A DNA stretch of 64,000 nucleotides from Achromobacter sp. MFA1 R4. Its GTDB lineage: Bacteria > Pseudomonadota > Gammaproteobacteria > Burkholderiales > Burkholderiaceae_B. The translations under genes and the position numbers were made by a program. The DNA is taken from NCBI RefSeq assembly GCF_900156745.1, contig NZ_LT707065.1, positions 1,612,001 to 1,676,000 on the forward strand, given 5' to 3'. Shown here piece by piece: positions 39,994 to 49,637 of this stretch. The notes below the pieces were generated by a model, which saw only the letters and a program-made list of their open reading frames with translations, had not been told where the DNA came from and ran no database searches. How positions within the stretch are numbered: the stretch's first letter is position 1; each line of letters begins with the position of its first letter.

Positions 39994-41420
39994 GCCAGCG
40001 GCTCCGCCAGCTGCGCCGAAAAGTCGGCCTCGTCGCGTGCTTCCAGGCAGCGCAGATCGAGCCACAGCGCATCATCGGCGATGCGCCCGATCACGGGCAC
40101 CGGCAGGCGCCGCAGCAGCGTCTCCAGCCGGTCCAGATGGCGGCCCGGGCGGCCGCTGCCCGCGTGGCGCACCGCCAGTCCATAACTGGGAAGCTGGTCG
40201 ATCGGCAGCGCGCCGCTGCCGATCTGGCTGAACATCGGCACTGCTTCCACCGCGTAGCCCGGGCCCGCCGCATGCGCCAGCACGCCGCGCAGCCGTTCGG
40301 CCTGCGGCTGGATATCGCGCAGCGGCCGCGTCAACAGGCGCAGCGTCGTCAGCCGCTGGGCCAGGAACTCCGGCGCGCGGTACAGGTGCAGCACCGGCTC
40401 CAGCGCGGCCAGCGTCAGTTTGCCCACGCGCAGCGCACGCTTGAGCGGATTTTTCTTGATCTTGCGGATCAGGTCGGCGCGGCCCACCAGCAGGCCCGCC
40501 TGCGGTCCGCCCAGCAGCTTGTCGCCGCTGAAGGTGACCAGGTCGGCCCCGGCCGCGATGGTCTCGCGCACCGTGTCTTCCTTGGGCAGTCCGAACTGCG
40601 TCAGGTCCACCAGCGTGCCGCTGCCCAGGTCCACCGTGGCGGGCAGGCCGCGCGCGTGCGCCATCGCCGCCACCTCGGCGACCCCCACGCTTTTGGTGAA
40701 ACCCGTCACCGCGTAGTTGCTGCAATGCACCTTCATCAGCATCGCGGTGCGCGGGCCGATGGCGTTGTCGTAGTCGGCCGCGTGCGTGCGGTTGGTGGTG
40801 CCCACTTCGACGAGCTTGGCGCCCGCCCGCTTCATGATGTCGGGGATGCGGAACGCGCCGCCGATCTCGACCAGTTCGCCGCGCGACACCACCACCTCGC
40901 GCCGGTCCGCCAGCGCGTTGAGCATCAGCAGCACGGCCGCGGCATTGTTGTTGACCACGGTCGCGGCCTCGGCGCCCGTCAGCTCGCACAGCAGGTCGTC
41001 GATGAGGTCATCGCGGTCGCCGCGCCCGCCGCTGTCCAGGTCGAACTCCAGGTTGGCGGGCGTGGTCAGGGCGCGCAGCACCGAGGCCACCGCCTCGTCG
41101 GGCAGCAACGCCCGCCCGAGATTCGTGTGCAGCACGGTCCCGGTCAGGTTGTAGACGGCGCGCAGGCGCGGCTGGGCCGCCTTGTCCAGCGCCGCCGACG
41201 TGCGCGCCGCCACCGCGGCGGCGTCCAGCTCATGGCGCGGCAGCTCACCATCCAGCGCGCGCCGGCGCAGGGCATCGAGTTCGCGGCGCAGCGCGGCGAC
41301 CACCTGGGTGCGGCCATGCGCGTCCAGCGCCGGGCGCAATGCCTCGGCATTGAGCAGGCGGTCCAGCGAGGGAATGTCGGACGCCGCGGCCCGGCTGGCG
41401 CCGGACAGTTGATCTGCCAT
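39990..41420 (-). CDS. selA: L-seryl-tRNA(Sec) selenium transferase
   Basis: 476 residues from ATG 41420, preceded by GGAG at seven bases; an upstream ATG at 41435 has a weaker AGGG. PLP enzyme converting Ser-tRNA-Sec to Sec-tRNA-Sec with selenophosphate. The PLP lysine is K301 in [31 protein letters not shown] and [14 protein letters not shown] are SelA signatures. It starts 24 bases after fdhE and is translationally coupled to selB. Confidence 0.96.
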   Translation of the reverse strand: MADQLSGASRAAASDIPSLDRLLNAEALRPALDAHGRTQVVAALRRELDALRRRALDGELPRHELDAAAVAARTSAALDKAAQPRLRAVYNLTGTVLHTNLGRALLPDEAVASVLRALTTPANLEFDLDSGGRGDRDDLIDDLLCELTGAEAATVVNNNAAAVLLMLNALADRREVVVSRGELVEIGGAFRIPDIMKRAGAKLVEVGTTNRTHAADYDNAIGPRTAMLMKVHCSNYAVTGFTKSVGVAEVAAMAHARGLPATVDLGSGTLVDLTQFGLPKEDTVRETIAAGADLVTFSGDKLLGGPQAGLLVGRADLIRKIKKNPLKRALRVGKLTLAALEPVLHLYRAPEFLAQRLTTLRLLTRPLRDIQPQAERLRGVLAHAAGPGYAVEAVPMFSQIGSGALPIDQLPSYGLAVRHAGSGRPGRHLDRLETLLRRLPVPVIGRIADDALWLDLRCLEARDEADFSAQLAEPLA

Positions 41421-41444
41421 GCGAGACTCCGTCATCGAGACGCC

Positions 41445-42377
41445 CTAGTCCTGGGCGCCGTGCCACAGCAGCGGATTGCCGCTGGACCGCGAATAGCCCG
41501 CCTCGCCCACCAGCACGTCCAGCATCAGGCTGGCCAGATCGTCGGCCACCGGCTCCACGTACAGGTCCTTGTCCTGGTAGAAGATCTTGCGGTAGGTATG
41601 GCAGTTGTCACAGGTCTCGGCCTTGATGGCGGGCGTGCGGCCCTCGATGGCCTGGTACGCGACCTTCTCCACGTCCTCGCAGTGCGAGCACTTCACGCGC
41701 ACCATGTGCCACTGCGTCGCGCACAGGCTGCAGCACAGATAGCGGTAGCCCTCGTACTGGCCGCCCACGCGCACGATGCTGGCGACCGGCAGGCTGCCGC
41801 ACACCGGGCACACGCCAAACGGGCTGGCGACGGGGAGCTGCCGGGGATCGAAGCGGCTGGCCAGGTCGGTCCAATAGACCTGCAGCGCCGCCATCACGAA
41901 CGGCGCGGCGGCGCTGTCCACGCCCTGGTCCTGTTCGGACAGCACAGCCTGGGCCAGATCTTCGAGCGATTCGGTGTCGGCCTCGCGCGCGCGGTTCAGC
42001 GCGGCGCAGACCTCGATGGCCTCGGCCGGCACGCCCGGCGCACGCGACACGTCGTCCAGCAACTGACCCAGGATGCGGCGCCACAGCGGGTCGCGCGGCC
42101 AGCCCACGGCCTGCAGCGGCGGCATGCCGTGCGCCTGGGCCAGCGCGATGCGGTCTTCGGTGGCTTGCGGCGCCGCGCAGTCCTTCAGGGCGCGATGCTG
42201 GGCATCGACCAGGTGCGCCATCAGCAGCAGGTAGTCGCCCACCGGATTGCCCTCGGCAAGCTGACGCAGGCGGGCGGCCCGCACGGCGAAGACGGAATCC
42301 CGCTCCGGCAGGGTGATGCGGGGAATGGCGTTATGGTCTAGCGCTTCGATTTCGCCACGCGGAAGAATTCGCTGCAA
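41445..42377 (-). CDS. fdhE: Formate dehydrogenase accessory protein FdhE
   Basis: 310 residues from TTG 42377, chosen because GGAG lies seven bases upstream and the length then equals that of known FdhE. Four CxxC pairs (CPVC, CSLC, CSHC, CDNC) form the rubredoxin-like iron site, and VEPVADDLASLMLD near the C-terminus is highly conserved. It helps assemble or activate the respiratory formate dehydrogenase encoded upstream. A terminator-like hairpin stands just before it, which may lower its expression relative to fdoGHI. Confidence 0.94.
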   Translation of the reverse strand: MQRILPRGEIEALDHNAIPRITLPERDSVFAVRAARLRQLAEGNPVGDYLLLMAHLVDAQHRALKDCAAPQATEDRIALAQAHGMPPLQAVGWPRDPLWRRILGQLLDDVSRAPGVPAEAIEVCAALNRAREADTESLEDLAQAVLSEQDQGVDSAAAPFVMAALQVYWTDLASRFDPRQLPVASPFGVCPVCGSLPVASIVRVGGQYEGYRYLCCSLCATQWHMVRVKCSHCEDVEKVAYQAIEGRTPAIKAETCDNCHTYRKIFYQDKDLYVEPVADDLASLMLDVLVGEAGYSRSSGNPLLWHGAQD

Positions 42378-42392
42378 TTCTCGTCTCCAGAG

Positions 42393-42435
42393 AAACAAAC
42401 ACGGCTGCCAGCCTCCGGGGAGGATAGCAGCCGTG
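42393..42435 (-). terminator. Hairpin with T tract between fdoI and fdhE
   Basis: On the minus strand CACGGCTGC pairs with GCAGCCGTG (9 bp, inner CCTCC/GGAGG) and TTTGTTT follows, ending 16 bases before the fdhE start. A smaller GGCCCT-GGGCC type hairpin lies upstream near 42451-42468. This could be a partial terminator within the operon or the true end of fdoGHI. Confidence 0.65.
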
Positions 42436-42503
42436 CGATCACGACATGCCGGCCCTGAAAAAAGGGCCGTGTGAGGCAGGGAGCGACCGCGCCGCGCGCG
42501 GGA

Positions 42504-43136
42504 CTACTTTTTCACCTGCTCCCGGAACCAGGCGCGATGGTGCTTCCACGCCCAGCCGGCGGTGACATAGCCGCGCAGCATCGCCGTGAGCGACCCCTTT
42601 ACCCAGATCGCCGCGTAAATATGCACAATGATCGCGCAAATCAGCACCAGCGCACAAACCGCATGCACCACCGACGCGGCGCGGACCACCCAGATCGGGA
42701 AATAAAACGCGAAGTACTCGCGCCAGATCACGATGCCGCTGACCATCAGCCCCAGCATGCACAGGATCAGCACGTAGAAGAGCAGCTTCTGGCCCGCGTT
42801 GTACTTGCCGACCTCGGGCAGCTTTTCTTCGCGGTTCTCGACCACGTCGTCAAGCTGCCTGAGCCACTGGCGGTCCGCGCGGGTCAGCAGGTTGTGGCGC
42901 CACATGTGCCCGGCGAACACCGCAAAGCAGGCGAACATCACCACCCCGATGAAGGGATGCAGGATCCGCGTCCAGGGACCGCCCCCGAAGAGGTTGGTCA
43001 GCCAGTACATGGACGGATGAAACAGCGCCAGCCCGGACAAGGCGAGCAGGATGAACGTGAGCGCGATGATCCAGTGGTTGGTGCGCTCGCCGGGCGTGTA
43101 GCGCTTGATCAGGCGATAGCGGCGGTCTTCATTCAT
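42504..43136 (-). CDS. fdoI: Formate dehydrogenase, cytochrome b556 (gamma) subunit
   Basis: 210 residues, four predicted membrane segments (for example [19 protein letters not shown] and [21 protein letters not shown]). Histidines in TNHW, LHPFIG and AGHMWRHN, and VHIYAAIW near the C-terminus, are the expected haem b ligands. It anchors the complex in the membrane and passes electrons from the iron-sulfur subunit to quinone. It overlaps the end of the beta-subunit gene by eight bases. Confidence 0.94.
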   Translation of the reverse strand: MNEDRRYRLIKRYTPGERTNHWIIALTFILLALSGLALFHPSMYWLTNLFGGGPWTRILHPFIGVVMFACFAVFAGHMWRHNLLTRADRQWLRQLDDVVENREEKLPEVGKYNAGQKLLFYVLILCMLGLMVSGIVIWREYFAFYFPIWVVRAASVVHAVCALVLICAIIVHIYAAIWVKGSLTAMLRGYVTAGWAWKHHRAWFREQVKK

Positions 43137-44028
43137 GGCGCACCTCTTCTTCGGCCCTGCGTTCGTCTTCCTCGGTCACTTCATTGCGGCCGACCCGCGC
43201 ATAGTGGAAAAAGCCCGCCAGCGCGGTCAGCGCCATCGCGGCCAGGCCCAGCGGCTTGGCCAGGCCCTTCCACAGCGACACCATGGGACTGACCCGCGGA
43301 TCGGCGGGCAGCCCGTGGTAGAGCCCCGGCTGGTCGGCATGATGCAGCACATACATGACGTGCGTGCCGCCCACGCCCGCCGGGTCGTATACCCCGGCCT
43401 GCGCAAAGCCGCGCGACTTCAGGTCCTCGACGCGTTCGGCGGCATGCTGGTGCATGTCGTCCTTGGTGCCGAAGACGATGGCGCCGGTGGGACAGGCCTT
43501 GACGCAGGCCGGCTCCATGCCGACGGCCACGCGGTCCGAGCACAGCGTGCACTTGTATGCCTTGTGGTCTTTCTTGGAAATGCGCGGCACGTTGAACGGA
43601 CAGCCGGTGATGCAGTAGCCGCAACCGATGCAGTTTTCTTCGTGGAAGTCCACGATGCCGTTGTTGTACTGGATGATGGCGCCCGGCGACGGACAGGCCT
43701 TCAGGCAGCCCGGCTCCGCGCAGTGCATGCAGCCGTCCTTGCGGATCAGCCATTCCAGGTCGCCGGCGGGGTTCTCGAATTCCGAGAAGCGCATGACGGT
43801 CCAGGAATGCTCGGTGAGGTCGGCCGGGTTGTCGTAGACGCCCACGTTGACGCCGATCTCGTCGCGCAGGTCGTTCCACTCCATGCAGGCGCTCTGGCAC
43901 GCCTTGCAGCCGATGCACTTGGAGACGTCGATCAGCTTGGCCACCGAGCCCGTGACGGGTTCACGGATGCCGGGCGGCGGCGTGGTGGTGGCGGAGCGCC
44001 GCTTGATGTCTAGGGATTGCATGGACAT
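43129..44028 (-). CDS. fdoH: Formate dehydrogenase, iron-sulfur (beta) subunit
   Basis: 299 residues from ATG 44028 with AGGAG seven bases upstream. Four [4Fe-4S] cluster motifs are visible: [41 protein letters not shown] and CTLC..CVKACP. One C-terminal membrane helix (about residues 250-272) precedes a charged cytoplasmic tail. It carries electrons from the molybdenum or tungsten site of the alpha subunit to cytochrome b. Ten bases separate it from fdoG. Confidence 0.95.
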   Translation of the reverse strand: MSMQSLDIKRRSATTTPPPGIREPVTGSVAKLIDVSKCIGCKACQSACMEWNDLRDEIGVNVGVYDNPADLTEHSWTVMRFSEFENPAGDLEWLIRKDGCMHCAEPGCLKACPSPGAIIQYNNGIVDFHEENCIGCGYCITGCPFNVPRISKKDHKAYKCTLCSDRVAVGMEPACVKACPTGAIVFGTKDDMHQHAAERVEDLKSRGFAQAGVYDPAGVGGTHVMYVLHHADQPGLYHGLPADPRVSPMVSLWKGLAKPLGLAAMALTALAGFFHYARVGRNEVTEEDERRAEEEVRHE

Positions 44029-44038
44029 GTCGGTTCTC

Positions 44039-47000
44039 CTATACCTTTTCGACCTTCACCAGGAACGACTTGAATTCCGGCGTCTGGGAATTGCCGTCGC
44101 CCACGAATGGCGTCAGGGTGTTGGCAAGGAAGCCCGGCCGGGCGATGCCCACGAAGCCCCAGTGGATGGGAATGCCGACCTGGTGCACCGTCTTGCCCTC
44201 GATGGTGAGCGGACGGATGCGCTTGGTGACGAGCGCCACGGCCTTGATGTAGCCGCGGTTGGAGGTCACCTTGACGCGTGACCCGTTGGGGATGCCCAGT
44301 TCCTTGGCCAGCGCCTCGCCGATCTCCACGAATTGCTCGGGCTGGAGAATGGCGTTGATGCGGACGTTCTTGGTCCAGTAGTGGAAGTGCTCGGTCAAGC
44401 GGTACGTGGTGGCCACGTAGGGGAAGTTGTCCACCGTGCCCATCGCCGCGAGGTCATCCTTGAAGATGCGCGCGGCCGGATTGCTGGTGACACCCTTGGC
44501 CTTCGGATGCAGCGGGTTGTACCCCAGCGGGTTTTCGAAAGGTTCGTAGTGTTCCGGGAAGGGTCCTTCGGCCATGCTGGCCCGCGCAAAGAAGCGCGCC
44601 ACGCCTTCGGGGTTCATGATGAACGGCCCCATGCCGCCTGCCGGGTTTTCGTCGCCCTTGAAGTCGGGGATGTCGGCGCCGGCCCAGATCTTGCCGTTCC
44701 AGGCGATGAGCTGGCGCCGCGGATCGAACGGCTTGCCTTCGAGGTCGCACGAGGCGCGGTTGTAAAGGACCCGGCGGTTGGCCGGCCACGCCCAGGCCCA
44801 GTTCAGGGTCTGGCCGATGCCGGTGGGGTCGCTGTTGTCGCGGCGCGCCATGAGGTTGCCGGCCGGCCCCCAGGCGCCGGCGAAGATCCAGCAGCCGCTG
44901 GCGGTGGAGCCGTCGTCGCGAAGCTCGGCAAAGCCGGCGAGCTGCTCGCCGCCGCGGCGCATGATCTTGGTGGGGTCCTTGGGATCGGCCAGGTCCACCA
45001 GCGCCCTGCCCGCGTATTCCTTGGCCAGTTCCTCGGCCGTGGGATTCTGCGGATTGGAATACGGCCACGACAGGTTGACGATGGGATCGGGGTACTTGCC
45101 GCCTTCGTCCTGGTACATCTTGCGCAGGCGCGTGAACAGCAGCGCCATGATCTCGATGTCGCTCTTGGCTTCGCCGGGGGGCTCGGCGCCCTTCCAGTGC
45201 CATTGCAGCCAGCGGCCGGAATTGACCAGCGCGCCGTCTTCCTCGGCAAAACAGGTGGTGGGCAGGCGAAAGACCTCGGTCTGGATCTTGGACGGATCCA
45301 CGTCGTTGGCCTCGCCGGCATTGCGCCAGAACTCCGAGGTCTCGGTGACCAGCGGGTCCATGATGACCAGGAACTTGAGCTTGGCGAAGCCATCGTTCAG
45401 CTTGGCCTTGTTGGGCGCGGCGGCCAGCGGGTTGAATCCCTGGGCGATGTAGCCGTTCATCTTGCCCTGCACCATGAGCTCGTAGACCTGCAGCATGTCG
45501 TAGAGCTTGTCCAGCTTGGGCAGGTAGTCGAACGCCCAGTTGTTTTCGGCCGTGGCCGCGCCGCCCCACCAGGCCTTCATCAGGCTGACGTGGAACTTGT
45601 GATAGTTCTGCCAGTAGCTGAGCTGGTTGGGACGCAGCGGCTTGAGCGTGCGCGTGTCGATGTACTTGGCGTAGTCCTGCTCCGGCTCGTTGGGCAGCGT
45701 CATGTAGCCCGGCAGCAGGTTCGACATCAGGCCCAGGTCGGTCAGGCCCTGGATGTTCGAGTGCCCGCGCAGCGCATTCATGCCGCCGCCGGCGATGCCG
45801 ATGTTGCCCAGCAGCAGCTGCACCATCGCGCCGGTGCGGATGATCTGCGAACCGATGGAGTGCTGCGTCCAGCCGAGCGCGTAGAGGATGGTGGCGGCGC
45901 GGTTGGTGGTGGCCGTGGACGCCAGCAGTTCGCACACCGTCAAAAACTTGTCCTTGGGCGTGCCGCAGACGCTTTGCACCATGTCGGCGGTGTAGCGCGA
46001 ATAATGGTTCTTGAGCAGTTGGTAGACCGTGCGCGGATGCTGCAGCGTGGGGTCGGTCTTGACGTAGCCGTCCTCGCCGCGCTCGTAGTCCCAGCTCTGC
46101 TTGTCGTAGGTGCGTTTTTCGGCGTTGTAGCCCGAATACAGCCCTGCGTCGAACGCGAAATCCTCGCGCACCAGGAAGGAAAAGTCGGTGTAGTTGCGCA
46201 CGTACTCGTGCTGGATCTTGTCGTGATCCAACAGGTACTTGATGACGCCACCCAGGAAGATGATGTCGGTGCCGGTGCGTATGGGCGCGTAGAAGTCCGC
46301 CACGGATGCCGAGCGCGTAAAGCGCGGATCCACGACGATCAGCTTGGCCTTGTTATGGGCCTTGGCTTCGGTGACCCATTTGAAGCCGCACGGGTGCGCC
46401 TCGGCGGCATTGCCGCCCATGATCAAAACTATGTCCGCGTTCTTGATGTCGACCCAATGGTTCGTCATCGCTCCACGGCCAAACGTCGGGGCAAGACCTG
46501 CCACCGTCGGGCCATGTCAGACACGGGCTTGGTTGTCGAATGCCAGCATCCCCATGCTGCGCACAGTCTTGTGCGTGATGTAGCCGACCTCGTTGCTGCT
46601 TGCCGAGGCCGCCAGCATGCCGGTGGTGACCCACCGGTTGACGGTCTTGCCGTCCGCGGTCTTCTCGACGAAGTTCGCGTCGCGGTCGGCCTTCATGAGC
46701 TTGGTGATGCGGGTGAGGGCTTCGTCCCAGGACATCCGCACCCACTTGTCCGAACCGGGCGCCCGGTATTCCGGGTACTTCAGGCGGTTGGGACTGTGGA
46801 TGAAGTCGATCAGGGCCGCGCCCTTCGGACAGAGGGTGCCGCGGTTGACGGGGTGGTCGGGGTCGCCTTCGATGTGCATGATGCTGGCGCGCGCGTTCTT
46901 CGAGCCATCGCCCAGGCCGTACATCAGCAAACCACAGGCCACCGAACAGTAGGGACAGGTGTTGCGCGTTTCTGTCATGCGCGCAAGCTTGAACTGGCGC

Positions 47001-47107
47001 ACTTCGGCCATGGCCGTACCGGGGGCTACCCCCAGCATGGCCAGGCTGGAGCCTGCCAGGGTTGCACCGGTCACCTTGAAGAACTGGCGGCGATTCATGT
47101 TGACCAT
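44039..47107 (-). CDS. fdoG: Selenocysteine-containing formate dehydrogenase, alpha subunit
   Basis: 1022 codons if the in-frame TGA at 46517-46519 is read as selenocysteine (Sec197); E. coli FdnG/FdoG carry Sec at the same place in the same context, DNQARV-U-HGPTVA. Start ATG 47107 has AGGAG six bases upstream. The Tat signal [11 protein letters not shown] exports the folded enzyme; [13 protein letters not shown] ligates a [4Fe-4S] cluster, and the rest is a molybdopterin-guanine-dinucleotide oxidoreductase. It oxidises formate to CO2 in the periplasm and feeds the quinone pool through FdoH and FdoI. Standard gene finding would split it into two frames (44039-46504 and 46517-47107); it is not a pseudogene. 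Confidence 0.95.
46487..46506 (-). promoter_or_regulatory. SECIS apical hairpin of fdoG
   Basis: Eleven bases 3' of the UGA, CGG-T-GGCA-GGTCT-TGCC-CCG can fold into a stem with the GGTCT loop and a bulged T, the features SelB recognises in E. coli fdnG and fdhF mRNA. Distance from the UGA also fits. Confidence 0.85.
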
Positions 47108-47188
47108 GAAGCACTCCTCTCCGGGTGTATGAAGGAAGCGGGAATTTCCTGGACGAAAAGCCCTACGACTTCCAAGGGAATTTGAGCA

Positions 47189-47217
47189 AGTATAGGCCTA
47201 CGAATTGGGCGCGTCAT
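47189..47217 (-). promoter_or_regulatory. Candidate promoter for fdoGHI
   Basis: On the minus strand ATGACG, a 17-base spacer and TATACT lie about 80 bases before fdoG. The 295-base gap to the divergent DUF1254 gene shows no other clear element. Confidence 0.45.
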
Positions 47218-47402
47218 GCTGCGCGCAGCGCGCGGTTTTGGCGTCGGTCCGAGATTTGGCGCGTAAATGCGCCTTCTTCGCGGAATTTGCGGCACTGCGG
47301 CGCTGCTACGATGGCCGGCGGCCGCGGTGTTTCCGCCGGCCCCGTCCGCCCGCGGCCCACGCTGCCGCCTTTCATTTGTTCCGCATGACCGTTGGAGCGC
47401 CG

Positions 47403-48971
47403 ATGCGCCGCCTTGCCCCCCTGGCCCTGTTGCTGGCCGCCGCCCACTTCGCCCTGACGCCGCCCGGCCTCGCCCAGGCGGCGCCCGCTAAGCCGACGCC
47501 GGCCGCCGCCGCGACCGAGGCGGCCCAGCAGGCGGCGATGGAAGGCTATCTGTATTTCTACCCGCTGGTCACCATGGACCTGACCCGGCGCCAGTTCACC
47601 CACCCGGCGCGCGGACAGGCTGGCGCGCCGGCCAACACGTTCCTGCATGGGCGCACCTTGCCCCGCGCGGGCGACGCCGCGCCGTGGGCCAATCCCGACA
47701 TGCTGCGCAGCACGGGCTGGGTCGACCTGACGGCCGGGCCCGTCGTGCTGTCCGTGCCCGACACCCAGGGCCGGCGCTACACGCTGACGCTGCTGGACAT
47801 GTGGACGGACGTGTTCGCCACGCTGGGCTCGCGCAGCACCGGCACGGCCAAGAGCCATACCGCCATCGTGCCGCCGGGCTGGCGCGGCGTGCTGCCTTCC
47901 GGCATGGCGCGCATCGACGCGCCCACGGTCCACGTCTGGGCCAGGACGCTGATCCAGGCCGACGGCCCCGCAGACCTGGCCGCGGCCAACGCGCTGCAGG
48001 ACGGTTTCGTCCTGACGCCGCTGGCGCAGTGGAACCTGCCCGCGCAGGCGCCGCGGCCGAAGGCCGACCCGTCGCTGGACCTGAACATTCCGGTGCGCGA
48101 GCAGGTGGACGCAATGCCGACCGACGCTTTCTTCACCTACGCCTCGGAATTGCTGCGCAAGCACCCGCCGCACGCCACGGACCAGCCGGTGCTGGCCCTG
48201 CTGCGGCGCGTGGGGCTGGTGCCCGGCAGGCCCTTCGATTTCGACAAGCTCGATCATTCCGCCAAGCAGGGCATGCGCCGCGGCGTGCGCGCCGCGCGCG
48301 AACGCATGGAGGCCGCGGCCGGCCAGTCCCTGCGCGACGCGAACGGCTGGCTGCGGGAAACGGCCAGCGTCGGCGTGTACGGCAATGCCTGGCTGCAACG
48401 CGCGCTGGCCGCGCAGGCGCAGCCGGGCAGCGGCCTGCCGGAAGACCTGACCGTGCTGGTGCTGGCCACCGACAGCGATGGCGCCCTGCTGGACGGCGCG
48501 CACCGCTATACGCTGCATTTCGACGGCGACCAACTGCCCGGCTCGGGCGCGCTGTGGTCCTTGGCTGCCTATGACGCCCAGGGCATGCCCGTGCCCAATC
48601 CGGTCGACCGCCACGCGCTCGGCAGCCGCGACCCGCTGCGCGTCAACGCGGACGGCTCGCTGGATCTGATCTTCAGCCACGCCGCGCCGCCGCCCGAGGA
48701 CCAGTCCAACTGGCTTCCCATCCCCGGGGCGGGTCCGGTGGGCATGCTGCTTCGCGTCTACGCGCCGGGCCCGGCGGTGCTGGACGGCTTGTGGACGCCG
48801 CCCGCCGTGCTCCGGGATGCCCCCGAGGCGGCCGCGCAGGCGGACGAGGCGGCGCAGGCCGAGGGCGGAGCCGCCCCGCAGGCGGCGGACGCGATGCCCG
48901 CGCCCGCTTCGCCCCCGCAACCCGCGCCCGCCACGTCGGATCCGGTCGCGCCGCCCGCCAAGAAACCCTGA
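47403..48971 (+). CDS. Exported DUF1254/DUF1214 domain protein
   Basis: 522 residues from ATG 47403, with GGAG five bases upstream; ATG 47385 is a weaker alternative. A signal peptide (MRRLAPLALLLAAAHFALTP) is followed by DUF1254 (about 45-200; EGYLYFYPLVTMDLTRRQF, STGWVDLTAGPVVLSVPD) and DUF1214 (about 330-440; YGNAWLQRALAAQ, YTLHFDGDQLPGSGALWSLAAYD, and the typical NWLPIPGAGPVGMLLRVY). An Ala/Pro-rich tail of 60 residues ends the protein. The family is widespread in envelopes; function unknown. Confidence 0.85.
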   Translation: MRRLAPLALLLAAAHFALTPPGLAQAAPAKPTPAAAATEAAQQAAMEGYLYFYPLVTMDLTRRQFTHPARGQAGAPANTFLHGRTLPRAGDAAPWANPDMLRSTGWVDLTAGPVVLSVPDTQGRRYTLTLLDMWTDVFATLGSRSTGTAKSHTAIVPPGWRGVLPSGMARIDAPTVHVWARTLIQADGPADLAAANALQDGFVLTPLAQWNLPAQAPRPKADPSLDLNIPVREQVDAMPTDAFFTYASELLRKHPPHATDQPVLALLRRVGLVPGRPFDFDKLDHSAKQGMRRGVRAARERMEAAAGQSLRDANGWLRETASVGVYGNAWLQRALAAQAQPGSGLPEDLTVLVLATDSDGALLDGAHRYTLHFDGDQLPGSGALWSLAAYDAQGMPVPNPVDRHALGSRDPLRVNADGSLDLIFSHAAPPPEDQSNWLPIPGAGPVGMLLRVYAPGPAVLDGLWTPPAVLRDAPEAAAQADEAAQAEGGAAPQAADAMPAPASPPQPAPATSDPVAPPAKKP

Positions 48972-49048
48972 AAGGCGCGCCGCTTAAGGCCTCATGTCAG
49001 CCGCCAGCCGCTACCATAGACGTTTTATTCACGAACGAGCCGCCCGCC

Positions 49049-49555
49049 ATGGACGACGCCTTTAGCCACCAATTGTCGATGACCATCCTGATGACGCCGG
49101 ACATGGCGAACTTCTCAGGAAACGTACACGGCGGAACCATCCTCAAGTATCTGGACCAGGTGGCCTACGCCTGTGCCAGCCGGTACGCCGGCCAATATGT
49201 CGTGACCCTGTCGGTCGACCAGGTGGTGTTCCGCGAACCGATCCACGTGGGCGAGCTGGTGACGTTTCTGGCGGCGGTGAACTACACCGGCCGCACGTCG
49301 ATGGAAATCGGCATCAAGGTGGTCACCGAAGACATCCGCAAGAAGCTGGTGCGCCACACCAACAGCTGCTATTTCACAATGGTGGCGGTGGACGACAAGG
49401 GCGCCCCGACCGCGGTGCCGCCGCTGGAACCCCGCACGCTCGAAGAAAAGCAGCGCTTCAAGGCGGCCGGCCTGCGGCGCGAGCTGCGCCAGGAAATGGA
49501 ACGCCGGCACGGCGAAATCAAGCGCGAGACCACGCACGACGCGCCCGGCGCCTGA
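49049..49555 (+). CDS. Acyl-CoA thioesterase, hotdog fold
   Basis: 168 residues from ATG 49049 within a longer frame. Hotdog-fold acyl-CoA hydrolase of the YciA/BACH type: NFSGNVHGGTILKYLDQVAYACASRY carries the active-site helix with its aspartate, followed by VVFREPIHVGELVTF and YTGRTSMEIGI. It hydrolyses acyl-CoA to free acid and CoA in the cytoplasm. A charged C-terminal helix (ELRQEMERRHGEIKRE) follows. A strong terminator ends the gene. Confidence 0.9.
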   Translation: MDDAFSHQLSMTILMTPDMANFSGNVHGGTILKYLDQVAYACASRYAGQYVVTLSVDQVVFREPIHVGELVTFLAAVNYTGRTSMEIGIKVVTEDIRKKLVRHTNSCYFTMVAVDDKGAPTAVPPLEPRTLEEKQRFKAAGLRRELRQEMERRHGEIKRETTHDAPGA

Positions 49556-49601
49556 CGGCCCCATCGCGGCCCGCAAGCCGCCATCCGGCCCGCGCCAGAT
49601 T

Positions 49602-49637
49602 CCCCCGCCTTCAGGACACCCTGCGGCGGGGGTTTTT
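49602..49637 (+). terminator. Rho-independent terminator after thioesterase
   Basis: CCCCCGC pairs with GCGGGGG, with an inner CAGG-ACAC-CCTG stem, and TTTTT follows. The tail touches the stop codon of the convergent sterol desaturase gene. Confidence 0.85.

Noticed and set aside
46505-46519. Stop codon splitting fdoG into two frames, as if a pseudogene
   Set aside because: The UGA is in the exact context of selenocysteine in FdnG, a SECIS-like hairpin follows, and all Sec-decoding genes are adjacent.
44333-47185. 950-codon plus-strand open frame opposite fdoG
   Set aside because: It is the antisense shadow of fdoG; codon bias and composition are those of a mirror frame.
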